The notes: generated from the letters alone by a model not told the origin. Counted from the first letter of the stretch, positions 13,501 through 26,640 are shown. The stretch is DNA of 64,000 bases from Pomphorhynchus laevis (GCA_012934845.2 WNNJ02000487.1:186001-250000), one strand, 5' to 3'. Translations and numbers: made by a program.

Positions 13501-15091
13501 TGACGGAATAACGGAGAAGCGGCAGTGTTCATAAATTGTATTGTTGTATTCAATCGAAACCAAGCATTGACTCTCGATAATTGCCGAAGATGCAGAAGAA
13601 GCCATATATACCCTTTTGTAACATGGAGTTGTATGGAGTACCAGTCTGTCCACAAGATTTGAATCGATAAAATTCTCGCACCTGCCGGTATCTACAAGAG
13701 CCTCGGCTAACTTACCCTCAATACGAACACGCGCCAGTGAATTCTGATCTATCGAAGAAGGTTTAGAGATTGAACAGATCGCAGATGAAGTAGATATCGG
13801 AATCCTATGTTTTGAGCGGCATACCTTGGCGAAATGCCTAGATTTTCGGCATCTGAAACATGTGACATCACGTGCCGGACATTGAGTACGATTATGATAG
13901 TTATTGCCGCAGAATAAGCATAATTTACTGTTACGGAGGGCAGCGTTAAACAATTGTTAATGAGTTTCAACGAATTGTTCGGATTCGTCATTTTTTGTGT
14001 AACAGTCACTAGACTCGTATTACGGAGGAGACAAATAATGCTGCTTGTTGTTGAGCTGCCTCTAATGATGCTGCCATCGAAACAATTTCGTCTAGGTCAC
14101 TTTTGTTTGACTCGAGAATCCTTTCTCGAATATGGGAGTTGTATCCCTTGAATGAACGAATCTGTGATATAATTTTTGCGATTTATTTCTGCGTCTACTG
14201 CTTGAAAATTACATTGTGAGGCGAGATCTTCCAGCTATCGAACATATTTAGAGATGTATACCGATTTTTCTTGGCAGAATGTATGCAATTGGAATTGTGC
14301 AAAAATGACGTTGATTGGATTCTTGAACTTTTCATTAAGTGTATTGATGGCGGAATCAAATGTAGCACATTCTTTAATAAGCTTGTAGAGACGTGAAGAT
14401 AGCAGATTAACAAGTATACATCTCTTCTCTTCATCTGTAATATTCGTTTACAAAGACGAAAAGTTGAACAACTTCTGACGCCAATGATTCCACTGGTCTT
14501 GAGCGTTATCCGCATCCGCCACCAGACTGAACGTGCTGGGTATTATAAGCTTTTCCATGTGACGATAGTCGAAATTTTACCGAATAAATTGTTGTAGACT
14601 TGATACCAAATGATGGTTTTATTCAGTAATCTATAATTAAATAAACACAAGGAAACAAGGTAACAAACATAAGTAATGTTTATCATCCTCCCAGAACTCT
14701 ATCATATTTTTCCTCTCTCACCTGCCGAAGTCTCACATGTCCTCGTGTCCTTGCCAAACAAAACCTCACCTGCCAAATCCCTGCCTACCCCCATTCTTAA
14801 ATCCATATGCTCATAGATATCCCCTTTCGTCACCACCTTGTTAAACTTGTCCATCCGCATTCGTATCTTTCCATCAAACTGGAAATCCGCCATCGTTCGT
14901 CCCCTTTTTAAGAAACAATCGCTCGACCCCTCACTTCCTTTTAGCTATCTCCCATTTCACTCCTCCCTACTCTTTCCAAGATCTTAACGCGCCTTATCTT
15001 AATACAGATCAACGTTTATCTATCTTCATCTAATCTGTACAGTTCCAATATATACAATTACATTAGTTTTCTGCTTGTTACAAAAATGACA
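10569..15091 (-). mobile_element. Ty3/gypsy LTR retrotransposon, broken
   Basis: A fossil element of the Ty3/gypsy family lies on the minus strand. Its ends carry a shared terminal sequence beginning TGTTGTAGACTTGATACC on the plus strand: left LTR about 10569-10907, right LTR about 14590-15091. They are alike over about 100 bp and unlike beyond that, so one or both LTRs have been rearranged. Parts in order on the minus strand: Gag region (about 14515-13954), CCHC zinc knuckle, aspartic protease and reverse transcriptase (13953-12637), RNase H (12568-12140), integrase (about 11950-11400) and an integrase C-terminal/tail region (11377-10910). The coding region is broken in several places and the element looks inactive. 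It is of moderate age, judging from still readable domains and diverged LTRs. Confidence 0.85.
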
Positions 15092-15263
15092 TCAAAGACA
15101 GCTACCTGTGGTCTCAAAGCCTATGGGAAGATTATATTTTAATTGTGAATATAAACGACTGCTTTTAGAGGCATACGTCGGGAGAACTGAACATTTAAAT
15201 ATTTCCAAGCATACCAAAAGATAAATATCAGATTAAAGATTGAAGAGTATAACCCACACTTCC

Positions 15264-18200
15264 CAATTTTTTATTGTGATTAAATTTTTATATTTATTTA
15301 TTCAAATACATGCCAAAGCCAAAAGGCTATTCGGCTGAGTTTAAAACATAAAAAGAAAAATAAAAACAAAAATCAAAAAGGAATCAACGATCAACGGATC
15401 GTAGCTAAATAGGATAGTTCAGCAGAGTTGCTGAATGGCGGCATTGTTCACGTATCTATTTGCAGCATCGCCATTTAAACGTGCTCAAGCTGGGAGCAGC
15501 AACGACTTTATCGGGCAGCGAATTCCACATGTTAATTCCCCTCCTCGACAATTTAAATATTTTCAGTAGTCTGCCAAGTCGAGATTTATACAATACTCTA
15601 CTATGCCACCGCAACTATCTACCCGACTAGTAATTACATCAATGAGATAACCCACTGCACCATTCAACATATGCTATAGACAAAACATCTCCAAAGCCAT
15701 GAACCTCTCACGTACCGACAACATTCCAATTCGTCTAAGACGTGCATGATAATCACTACCACCTAAGCCAACACAGAGCCTCGAACCCGCCTAAGAATAT
15801 AATCCAGGTCTAATAGTTCTCGCTTGGTGACAGGAAAGCAAGCCTGAATGCAGTATTCCAAATATGGTTCAACGAAGAAGGTGAATAATATCTTGAACAT
15901 TTGATCTCTTAACCTTAGAAATGCGTTTTTATTCAATATACTGCCCGAGTAGCTTTACCTAGAGTGAAATTAGTGTTAACTTTGTTTTCAATAATCGATG
16001 GACAATAATACCTAAATCTTTATGTTCAGACACTTCCTTTTAAAATGATGTCTACAATAAGTTTCGAGAGCATAAGTTCAGAGAGTCGATGTAGACACGT
16101 TTGGAAACAGGAGAACGCCTAAACTTGCGCCACAATTTGTTGCGAGACCTAAGTGCATCAAGAAGCTCTATGCCGAACCAAAAAGGATGGTCATGCTTTG
16201 ACTTGCAGGTACATAAGAGTTTCAGATGGGCGACCTAATTGCATAAGGACACATTTTTCAGCATTTAACCGTAATCCAGTAGAATCGCACCAATTGGACA
16301 GAGAGTTCAGATCATTTTGTAACGATACTCAATCAGCATGACTTCTAATAATCGACCAAATCTTTATATCGTCTGCAAAAACTAGATGAGGGCATGATAA
16401 CCGTGATAGCAAATCATTAATGACTATTATATAGAGTAGTAGGCCAAGGACTGATCCTAGCGGGTACTCCAGAATTAACATTCCCCGAGTCAGAAAGCAA
16501 ACATCCTACACAAACTCTGAGAGATCTAGTCGATAGAAATTGGATGATCCACTCACAAATATATGAATGGGGGCCATTGTGATACAGTAAGGAGACTATG
16601 CCGTCATGTGGTACCCTATCAAATGCTTTCAAAAAGTCAAAGAAGACTATGAACCTGAAATCCAGCACTCAGAGCATCTGTCCATTTTTACGCGCAGTAC
16701 GTTCGCTATGGTTTTGACGAGAAAAGATACATTGTTGGTAGGTCCCATAGATGCAAAAGGATCGAGCTTCATATCCTCGTTCAACACCTCATCAACTCTA
16801 AGTAGACGAACACAACACCGATGTACAATCGGAGCATACTTCCAACTAATGTCACGCTGTTTATCAGTAATTGAAGCTTGCACTGAGTAGCTATCAGCTA
16901 AATGTTGGGCGATAAGAGACGGTTCGGTTAGAGTCTCAGCTACCGTTTAATTGAGCTAATTGTGGTGACACAAATTCTGTTATTTCTTACATATGACCAA
17001 AACCTTCTAGCGTTCAAAGAGTCATCCTGGCGAAACCCTATTAGTTCAAATAGCGCTTCTGGAATTTTAGTTAGGGAATAAGTTCCGAGAGTCGATGTAG
17101 GCACGTTTGGAAGCAGGAGAACGCCTAAACTTGAACCACAATTTGTTGTGAGACTTAAGTGCATCAAGCAACTCTCTGTCGAACCAAGGAGGATGCTCAT
17201 TCTTTGACTTGTAGGCACGTAGCGGACAAAGATGTCTGAAATACGCTTCAATTCTTCAACAATAAGATCCAGGGCTACTGGAACATTCAAACCGAAGTAA
17301 GCCTGAAGACTATCCCAGATGCCCTTTGGGAAGTTTGCAACTAGTTAACTAGCATCGACACCTACCCAACACCTTTTTTAATTTGAGTTTCGAGAGGCCC
17401 TGTTGAATACCGACAGTTACATAGAGAGTACACATTGATCGATATTGCCGACTAGTACGTCATAACAAACACATGATACGTCTCCCAAACACTTAATAAA
17501 GACCAAATCGAGTATATAAGGCGTCCTTGCCACACAAGTAGGTTTTTTATTATGTGGAACTAGTAGCATTTCGAGTAAGAGAAAATCACTCAATACTTTC
17601 CCAATTCCGTGATGTGGTCGTAAAAAGCTATTTTCCCGGTCTATGTGGAAATGTTTAAGTCACCTAAAAGCAGAAGATATGAAGATAAACTCAGCAAATG
17701 TAATTTAATAGTCAAATCTTAATTTATAGGACGGAGAGCGATAAAGGATACAGAATTCGAGATCAATGACCATTTCCCAGTTTAAGAGCAAGACCTTCAA
17801 ATGGCGATCCGATCTTGTCGCGAAAAACAGAAATCTTCGGTACCATGAGACTATTTCGTACATATGCGCCTACCCTACCTCCACTTTTACCACACGAGCG
17901 AGCCGACCGTATTAGAAAATAGTTAAAAATGGCAACGCAATCATCCCAAATGTTGGCATGTAGCCATGTTTCGGGCATACAAAATACATCGATGCTACTA
18001 AGAATTTAAGTTCAGAGAACTGTAACACGCTCAATAACGCTTGCGAAGTCAACAAATTCACCTGCACACGAACCAACACTACTATAAAAGTCTAACTCTA
18101 CAGAAGTAAGAATTTCCACCGAACGACCAGATACCACTTGACCACTCCAAAATTCCGGACACATAGGTTAGTTTCACCACTTTCCAGCCGTTGGTGCAGC

Positions 18201-19165
18201 TCATCGAAAGCCACGTGTCTTCTCAAACGATCTGCAGGAAATAAATCAAGGAGTATACGAAAATCAGGACCTGATAATCTAAATACATGCTTGAGTAGGA
18301 AGTCGACATTATCTTTTGAGTCTAGAACAACTTTTAAAAGCCTTGGCTTAATTAACAGTTTCTTGCCTAGTCTAAAATCTCTTAGAACTTTTAGACGCTT
18401 CGCAACATCCACATCGCACAGGAGAAAATTTTTTGAAAACACACCGCGTAAATGCTTAATATCGTCATCCAAACTACTTTTCGGATTGTTGCTGAGTGAT
18501 TCTTTAACGCTGCTCACGATAACATTTAACTATCTTCGGAAGTTGAATTGTCTAGAACTAGCAGTCGTTAATAATGAAGATTTAGCCTCAAAAGCAATTT
18601 ATGACCGTCGATGGTTTGGAGGATTTACTGCACTAAGTCGATTATTTGGAAGGCTAATTTTTGTCGTCGATTATTAACAGGCCTGACGATAATCTGTCTT
18701 ACCTTCGTAATATCCTTAACGTTCCCATTGAGATGGGATAGTATAGAAGAAACACGAACAGATTCGAACCAATTGAACAGAGAGTGTATATCATTTTGTA
18801 ACGATACTCGATCAGCATGACCTCTAATGATCGACTAAATCTTTAGATCGTCCGAAAAGATAGATGAACGAATGATAAGCGAAGTTGAAGATCATTCATA
18901 AAGATTATAAAGAGCAGTGAGTTATGGAATGATCCTTGCGGCACTCAAGAATTAAGATTTAGTGATACAGTAAGGAGACTATGCCGTCGACGTCTTGATG
19001 GCCGTCGATGATTTGGAGGATTTACTGCACTTAGTCGATTATTTCGAAGGCTAATTTTTTGTCGTTGATTATTAGCAGGCCTGACGATAATCTGTCTTAC
19101 CTTCGTAATATCCTTAGCGTTCTCATTGAGGGGGTACTATAGAAGAAACACGAACACTGCAACTG
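15264..19165 (-). mobile_element. CR1-like LINE, rearranged pieces of at least two copies
   Basis: On the minus strand the pieces read in order: ORF1-like (18700-18098, with RLGKKLLIKPRLLKVVLDS), endonuclease (17978-17763, MPETWLHANIWDD), linker (17290-16940, HPPWFDRELLDALKSHNKLW in another frame), reverse transcriptase (16883-16200, FFDFLKAFDRVPHDG and FADDIKIW) and C-terminal tail (15560-15400, MWNSLPDKVVAAPSLSTFK). Many stops and frame changes are present. Three blocks are duplicated: 16040-16220 with 17080-17230; 16283-16440 with 18768-18960; 18600-18750 with 19004-19165. The region is therefore a mosaic of two or more related copies and not one clean insertion. Confidence 0.8.
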
Positions 19166-19920
19166 GGGGTGCAATAGCTGTGGATAAACTGCAAGGACGC
19201 CTATAACAACTTCTCAAAGGAGAGGTTTGTAATCATTCATTTCCCGACGAAGTGTTGGCATAATATGATAAATCATCATTAGCATGCTTTAGGGCGAAAC
19301 ATTTGTCATCTACAGCAAGTCAAACGCCGCTCAATTCCAATATGTTGTTGATAAGTAGAATTCTAAATAGGAAGATGTTTCACGGAGTTCTCTATTACAT
19401 TAGTCTCATGTGATGTGTCCTCAACCAAGGATTAAGTTGAATTGTAATTGAAAGATTTGATTGAACGTCAAATATTGACGATGAACAGGCTGACTGTCTG
19501 AACGCTTCTGAACTCTTTAACTTCGTTACTTTAGACAGTGGTCTTGTCTCTTGCCACTTGATTTCTTCGAACCATATTCGATTGTTGTAATCAGTGTGAT
19601 AACTATTGTAATCACTTGGAATGAAAGTTTAAAATATTTAAATTATTTTTAAAGTATTTTAAAAATCAATTTTTATAGAATTATAATATTTATAATACTA
19701 TAAATAATACAGCATTATATTTACCGATTAATAAATAATATCCCATGTATTAGAATTAAGATTAGGGTAATCAATTAGAACTGCTATGTTATTTTTGATT
19801 ACCATTCTTATAAAGTGAGACTAGAAACTTGTCACTGATCAAAACCGACTAAACAATCAGCTTCCACAATTTCAGAAACTTGTAAGCTAAAGATATTAAT
19901 ATTTTCCCCTGCTCTAAAAT

Positions 19921-20745
19921 GGCACAAGAAAATGATGTTAAATTTCCTGATTATGAGAACACTAACAACGCTATTCGGGATATTTTGAGCATTGCTCGTT
20001 TTAACTCTTTTTCAAAAAAGAAAATAAGTTTATTAGTTGGAATCGAAGTGACTTAAGCTGGTTGTAAATTTATGCATTTGTTTTTCACAATTTCAGCAAA
20101 TTTGGGTACCGTAATCGACTTGAATAGGTCCAAGATTGTTCTTAATAGAGTGATATGGACTCTAAAACTAATCCAACGTACGCTGAAAACGTTTTAGCGA
20201 GTATATCAACTATTAGTATGGATCCACTGTAACTATTCTATTCATCCCTTTATTGGAATGGTTTCATGAACACATACTTGAGAGTAATTTCCAAAATTAC
20301 ACATTAATCTTCAAGATTCTACCTTCATTTTCATCCTGGTTTACCAGCCGTTGACAGACAAGCAAGAGACAGACAATCGTCATAACCTTGGTATAAAATT
20401 TCCATTCCTTGATATCAACATATCAAGGCTTGATTTCATTTAAAATTGTGGCCCATTTAGGTCACAATTCGATTGAGAACTTTCTTATTTTCGTTTACGA
20501 AAATACAATTGCTGGTAAATCTGCGATCCTATGGTTTTCATTTCGAGTTTTCATGAGTGCATATTTTGTCGCTCGGTACATTCAGAAGTTGGTGAAGTGT
20601 ATCGTTCTGCAAGTTAAACTCTCAAATCTCTAACTGAATTTCTTGATTTCTCCATTGCATTTGACCACATTCCTATAAAAAGTTGTTATCTCCAATCCCA
20701 GCTCTCTCTGAGTGCCCGGGAGAGCTATTCAAAGGGTTTAAATAC
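19921..20745 (+). mobile_element. decayed Jockey-like LINE reverse transcriptase fragment
   Basis: In shifting frames the plus strand shows relics of the reverse transcriptase seen better at 46.1-46.4 kb: a SFHECIFCRSVH-like stretch corresponding to IHGFVKGRSVH, and FLDFSIAFDHIPIKS corresponding to CLDFSAAFDRIS. The frame is interrupted many times. It is older than the copies at 36 kb and 46 kb. Confidence 0.5.
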
Positions 20746-21084
20746 TGCCTCAAAACAAACATTTATACTTAAATATGAGCATAATGCTTGTTAGTTATAA
20801 GATAATCCTGATCATACGCTTCTTATTGAACGGATGATTTAGAGGCCATTTTGAAAATTGGGGTAAAGGGAGACAGGAAAAATGAAAAATAAATGAGAAA
20901 TAACGCAAAGAATAAATGAGTAATAGGGGTATAGTTAATATTGTCATAATATAGTTAATATAATATAGTCCCCTAATATTGTTAATATTGTCAATATAAT
21001 GATTAATATTGTGATTCCATATCATCACTACTTTAATTTTTTAAATTAATAACGTGATAGGAGACATTTTATAAAATTGATATA

Positions 21085-21350
21085 TTAGGGGCCGAAACCT
21101 GGCAACATAGCAGTTCCTCCTGATGACCTCTAATCCTTATTCTGATACAACGTCTGTTGTTTATTAGTCATTCATAAAAATGACTTTTATTTTAAATTTT
21201 AATTTTTTATTTTAACTTGATATAAATTATAAAAAATCTTATAACAATTATTTATTTTATTATTTAATTATTAAATTTTGATTTAGCATTATTATGTTTT
21301 TTCTATTTTATAATTATATTAAATACCTAGACTCAGTAGCTGATTTGATA
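21085..21350 (+). repeat. short non-autonomous element, copy D (5' truncated)
   Basis: Begins in the core (GGGGCCGAAACCTGGCAACA) and runs through the family middle (TTATTAGTCATTCATAAAAA) to the end (GACTCAGTAGCTGATTTGAT). The part before the core is missing. Confidence 0.75.
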
Positions 21351-21760
21351 AATTACATATTTTTATATTATAGATAGCAAAATAAATTATATAAAATACG
21401 TCAAATCTCATTTATATATGGCCTAAGTTCTTTGTTTAGCGCACTTCATACAAATAAAGATTAAATATTTCTTCAACGAATTAAAATTTTGACAATTTAT
21501 TGTTCGCTTATTATCATTTAAACGAACTTCAAACAATGCTTTAATTTAATATATTAACAATTTAATTTAATATTTTAAAAAATATTCAAAATTATGTCTT
21601 TTATTGAACATAATTTGGTTATATACCTTTATACTCTTTACCATATACTACAAATACTCAATTGTTTAGAAATATAAAAGTATTAGCTTCAAGCTTAAAA
21701 ATATTACGCAACATCTCGGCAAATGAGATTGTTAATTGTTGAGCTTGTGTTGAGATTAAT

Positions 21761-22003
21761 TTATTTATCATTTAAACGAACTTCGAAATACTTCATGTTG
21801 CGAAAATCTTTACATATAAAGGTATAATATACATATCTTTGTGGACAGTTATTTTTGAAATGATACATCAAGGTATCACATTCTGTATTATTATCTTGTA
21901 TTAGCATAACGAAGTTTAAATCATTCATCACAAAATGTTTTTTTAAACTATTTTTTGACATTTCATTACTCCTTACACAATGATGTACACCATGTCTTTC
22001 CAA
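21761..22003 (-). other. coding-like frame, unidentified
   Basis: An 80-residue frame on the minus strand is compositionally protein-like (contains DNNTECDTLMYHFKNNCPQR and VYYTFICKDFRNMKYFEVRL). I do not recognise a family and no neighbouring exon was found. It may be an exon of an unannotated gene or a chance open frame. Confidence 0.25.
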
Positions 22004-22089
22004 TATCTTTAATTAAGCGAATCGTTGGATTAAATTTAGGTTGACATGTAAATAGATTGACCTAAAGGCACACTAGCAGCGAATGATTT

Positions 22090-22900
22090 TTGATTGAAAG
22101 CAAACGTAATGTATTAATTTTAAAGAGTAGTTTAAAACTGAGAAACGTCGAAGAGCTTTGCTTGATGATGTGGTTGAGAAAGTCATCGCAAATTGCCTCT
22201 CATCTAAATTTTTTAATGGTTACGTATATAGCCATTACGAGTACTATATAGAGCTCTACATACAAGCTGTACAGTTACGAGCTCTATTAACAGCTAACAC
22301 TACATGTTTTTATCTTTTGCGCAGATGATGAAATGTCTCCCTCCTATTATCAGTATTTCTTATTGTCGGCACAACAGAAGACACCTGAAGTTTCAACAAT
22401 GCGCATTTTAAAAATACTGCCTAGTGTTGAGTTCGACTGCGACGGATGCCCCACCAACAATAAGCGATTATTTTCTGCGTCGCTTGTGTCCTTTAAATGG
22501 CAAGACTTGAGATAGCACTCCTATTTGTCGAGATGAAAATTTGCTCAATTTTCACAAAATAGGCTTTGTCAGAAAGCAGGGTGCTGCGGTATCAACGGCT
22601 CTTTTCAACCGCAAATTACAGAAATGAAAGTTACAAAGTGTTGCGAAAATAAGTTCGCCGATAGCAGCAGCAACCAATAGTAGTGTAACAGCTGCACATA
22701 TTTCTTTGATGCTTCTAATTCATTGTGTGAATGAACAATTGCTTGCACGTGATGGCATCAATGAACACTGAAGTAACGCCATTCTACTTATAACGCATTT
22801 CAGTGCGCAGGACAGCGGGCTGAACACAGTCATAGTGACCAAGAAGAGAAAAAAAATCGTGGTATTATGAAAGCCTAATAAATACATGAAAATCCGTAGA
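22090..22900. other. GC-richer island with coding-like frames, unidentified
   Basis: This island is less AT-rich than its flanks. On the minus strand a frame holds a strongly hydrophobic stretch (ICAAVTLLLVAAAIGELIFA) near 22730-22650, followed by NLRLKRAVDTAAPC and a stop; another minus frame downstream reads KDTSDAENNRLLLVGHPSQS. On the plus strand 22326-22515 encodes MSPSYYQYFLLSAQQKTPEV and on to a stop, after a TTGCGCAG acceptor-like site. A four-span membrane protein on the minus strand is conceivable, but no full exon chain could be built, and an in-frame stop precedes the hydrophobic part. It may be a decayed gene. Confidence 0.3.
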
Positions 22901-23069
22901 CGACACGTGCGTAAGTGGCCAAATTGATTACTGCCAAATTTATTTTGCTTTTTACGACTAACATACCTAACAGGAAATGTATCGATGATTTTGTTTTTTT
23001 AATTCCAAGCATTATATTTTAAGTGATTGGGATTTTAAAATTTATGGTGGATAATAAAGAATATAACAA

Positions 23070-23475
23070 TTTATGGACAATTTATTCTAATGGATGGATA
23101 ATAACTAATATACTTTGTATTAGAATAAGATACTTGATAATCAAATTTAATCAGAGGAAATACATCATTAGCATGTATTTGGCCACGCTACTGTGTTGGA
23201 TAGAGGAATTTGGGGCGAAACCTGATAGCATAGCAGTTCCTCCTGATGACCTCTAATTCTTATTCTGATACAACGTCTGTTATTTATTAGTCAATTCATA
23301 AAAATGACTTTTTAAATTTCAATTTTTTATTTTAACTTGATTTAAATTATAGAAAATCTAAAAACAATTATTAATTTTATTATTTAATTATTAAATTTTG
23401 ATTTAGCATTATTATGTTTTGTTTAGTTTATAATTATATTAAATACATAGACTCAGTTAGCTGATTTGATTTCAA
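23070..23475 (+). repeat. short non-autonomous element, copy E
   Basis: Near full-length: start (ATGGATGGATAATAACTAAT), TGTATTAGAATAAGATACTT, core (GCGAAACCTGATAGCATAGC) and end (GACTCAGTTAGCTGATTTGA). Confidence 0.8.
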
Positions 23476-24090
23476 ATTCGATTTCAAAATTGATTTCAAT
23501 TTTTGATATATTTGCAAATTATATATTAACTATGATATAATTAAATTATTATATTAAATCGTGATTTGTTTAAAGGAATCTATTGTTAATTTCTTCTTCT
23601 AAAGTTCTTGAACTGAATTTATTTCAAAAATTGAATTCTGAAAAGCTTGACAACAAAATGATTACACTTAAAAAGTAGCACTTTTACTTAAAAGTTTCTT
23701 TTTAATTTAAATTTAAATTTAAAATTGCAAGTTGTCATTACAAACCAATAAGTTGTTGTAACAACAACTTACAATCAGTTATCGCCAAAACATAATGTCA
23801 TTTTATTATAGAATGGTCCGTTATTTTGGTTGTCTCTGTACCTAATAAGAAAATAAATCTAAAAGTGGAAGTTTTGATACATGGATTAAATAATGTAAGG
23901 GACCAAAGAGCGTTTTTACTCTTATTTCATCTTCTACAGTTACTCATGGTTCTTTCTGTCCTTTTTATGTCAACAATGAACTCGGTCCTTAGATGTAATT
24001 TTGCAAAAGTGATCAAGTGTTCGAAGAAGATCGGTGATTCCTTATGCAAGTTCCTGAAATACGTACAACTAAAAGTATGTATACCGATGA

Positions 24091-24247
24091 AACGGTGTCA
24101 GCATGCTTTAGTGCTCTTATATAAAATCCGTAGAATTAATAAACTGCTATGTTATCAGGTTGCGGCTCCTACTTCTTGATCCAACATAACAGCTGGTGAT
24201 AGTTCTACGGATTTTATATAAGAGCGTTAAAGCATGCTGACACCGTT
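24091..24247. repeat. foldback with 45-nt arms around a short-element core
   Basis: Arms 24091-24135 and 24203-24247 are inverted copies (AACGGTGTCAGCATGCTTTA ... and its complement) with very few differences. The 67-nt centre is itself a copy of the short-element core (CTGCTATGTTATCAGGTTGC ... CAACATAACAGC). The right arm runs directly into copy F of the same family. Confidence 0.9.
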
Positions 24248-24545
24248 ATGGATGGATAATAAATAATATACTTTGTATTAGAATAAGATACTAGATAGTT
24301 TTATCAGAGGAAATACATCATTAGCATGTATTTGGCCCCGCTGCTATGTTGGGTAGAGGAGTTAGGGGCCGAAACCTGATAGCATAGCAGTTCCTCCTGG
24401 TGACCCCTCTAATTCTTATTCTGAAACAACGTATGTTATTTATTAGTCAATTCATAAAAATGACGTTTATTTTAAATTTCAATTTTTTATTTTAACTTAA
24501 TTTAAATTATAAAAAATCTAAAAACAATTATTATTTAATTATTTA
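24248..24545 (+). repeat. short non-autonomous element, copy F
   Basis: Starts TATGGATGGATAATAAATAA and carries the best-preserved core: GGCCCC 24334-24339, CTGCTATG 24341-24348, GGGGCC 24365-24370, CATAGCAG 24383-24390. The tail is cut near 24545. Confidence 0.85.
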
Positions 24546-24609
24546 TTTTTAAGCTAAACGCTACAGGAAAAATTATTTAATTATTTAATTTTAAAAGCTA
24601 AAGAAAAAA

Positions 24610-25075
24610 AGATAAAATTTGACCCCGCTGCCATGTTGGATCTAGGAATAAGCTCCCAAACCTGATAACATAGCAGTTCCTTCTGATGACCTCTAATCAT
24701 TATTCTTATACATCGTCTGTTATTAGTCAATTAATAAAAATTGACTTTTAAAATCTCAATTTTAAATTTTAACAAATTCAAATCTCAATTTTAAATTACA
24801 TAAAATATTATATAATAATTACTTGTATTTATAATTACTTTTTGTTTAATTTTTTAAATTCTATTTAGCATTGTTTTTAATTTATAAATTGTATAAAATA
24901 TGTATACTCAGTTAGCGGATCTTATTAATTAAAGTATCAATTTGGATATCGTTATATAAATATTAATTATATAAAATCGTATATAATTATTTATTTATAT
25001 TTAAAATTATTTATTAATACTTTTTATATTTAAATAGTATAAAATACGTAGATTCAGTTAGCTGATCTGATTTAT
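24610..25075 (+). repeat. short non-autonomous element, copy G with a second tail
   Basis: Core present but eroded (GACCCCGCTGCCATGTTGGA, CTGATAACATAGCAGTTCCT). The end (ACTCAGTTAGCGGATCTTAT) near 24930 is followed by a second tail ending GATTCAGTTAGCTGATCTGA near 25070. The segment GTATCAATTTGGATATCGTT recurs inverted near 57330. Confidence 0.75.
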
Positions 25076-26430
25076 TGCTTTTTCTGTAAGTCTTAAATCT
25101 TTGCAAGTTAAACGATGATTTAATGCAATGCGTAAAATTTACGTTTCTGCGTTGCATACAACAATTTGCTGGAGTAGAGGAAGTGGATTGTGTCGATTTT
25201 TGGATTGTGTCGATTTATATTTGCTAATTCCCTGGGAAATTTGTTTAATTTCAGCATATTTTAAGTAAAATTTGAAAAACTGTTATCGGAGAGACTTATG
25301 CAAGAAATTACGAAACATTTCCCAACATAATGCAACTTTGGCGGATAAACAAAAGTCAGATTCAATACATGGTGTATTTTATTATTGTTAAAATTTAACA
25401 TTATTTTAATGCTAAAATAATTTAACGTCCATTATTTAAATTGACGCTATTATCGAAAGCTAGCATTTTTTCTGCAATAAATTTCTCGTGTCTATAATGT
25501 TCATCAACCTCACGAAAGTTCACTTTGACACGAAAACAAATCTTGATCGTTATTTTAATAAATTAAATAATTATATTTTATTTTTTATAAAAATATAAAA
25601 ATATTTCTAAAATATCCAATAAGTATCAACATCAGACTTAGTCATTCTAAATAGATTCAATATGATGTCTCAAACTTTTTTACTTATAGACATTTTATCT
25701 ATAAGGACTTAAATACATGTAATTGATTAAATGTAATTAATTTAATTTATGATGTTCAATTTAATAACAACTAAATTACGAGGGAATTTTTATATTCTAA
25801 GTATAATTTGTTAAAAATATAATTACATTCGTGTAAACTATTTTCCACATGTAAACTATATCCACATGTAAACTATTTTCGTGCAAATAAAATGCTTTTT
25901 AAAACTAATTAAAAATATTTTATAATTTTTTTTGTAAAATCGAATTTGTATATCGCAATAACTGTGACAAAATTATAACAATTTGATTAAAAGGTAAAAA
26001 CTTTACATTGTGTTTGGTACGAACATGTATCTATACGCACATTGTATCCATACAAACTTGAATAAGTGAACACAGTGGCTTGTTGTATGGATATTAACAT
26101 ATACGATTTTACTATTTTGGAAGTAGCAATTTTGCTATTCTTATAAACATTCTTTAATGTATCTTGCTAGAAGTTTGATCTCTCTACTTTTATAAAGTAG
26201 AAGTTAAGGTATCTGCATGTTCTTGGACTTCTAATTTTTATTTTTATATTTGAATTGCACCTTTAATTTGTTTTGCTGCACACGTCTTTAAGCATCAACT
26301 TGATGATATCGTTAATCTAAAATTAATCGTTCAACAATTCTCGGGTCAGTTGCTCGTTACTTCTATTATAAGTTGCAAAACATTTCTGTTGAAATGTTTT
26401 GCATTTTTAAACATTCGCATTTATTGCAAA
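25076..26430. other. AT-rich spacer, nothing recognised
   Basis: No gene, RNA or dispersed repeat was recognised. A perfect 13-bp hairpin with a 4-nt loop (TGCAAAACATTTC TGTT GAAATGTTTTGCA) lies at 26374-26403. Confidence 0.4.
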
Positions 26431-26640
26431 CTTAAAGAATTTGATATTTCTACTATATGCTATATGTTGCTACATGCCATATAATATGATATATTTTATA
26501 TAGCATATTATATGTTATATAATATATAACATATAATATAACATATAATATGTTATATAATATATAACATATAATATAACATATAATATGTTATATTATA
26601 TGCTTTATATTATTTCTACATGCCATATAATATGTTGAAT
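26430..26640. repeat. palindromic AT satellite (ATAATATGTTAT-type)
   Basis: The phrases ATATAACATATAATATAACA and ATAATATGTTATATAATATA alternate, so the block is both a short tandem repeat and self-complementary. Confidence 0.8.

Noticed and set aside
18138-18677. 179-residue plus-strand frame
   Set aside because: It is antisense to the LINE ORF1-like region, which has recognisable motifs on the minus strand.
24334-24390. The short-element core as a true HDV-like ribozyme
   Set aside because: The outer pseudoknot topology fits, but only about 12 nt separate the second strands, too few for the P4 helix and catalytic joining strand of known HDV-like ribozymes.
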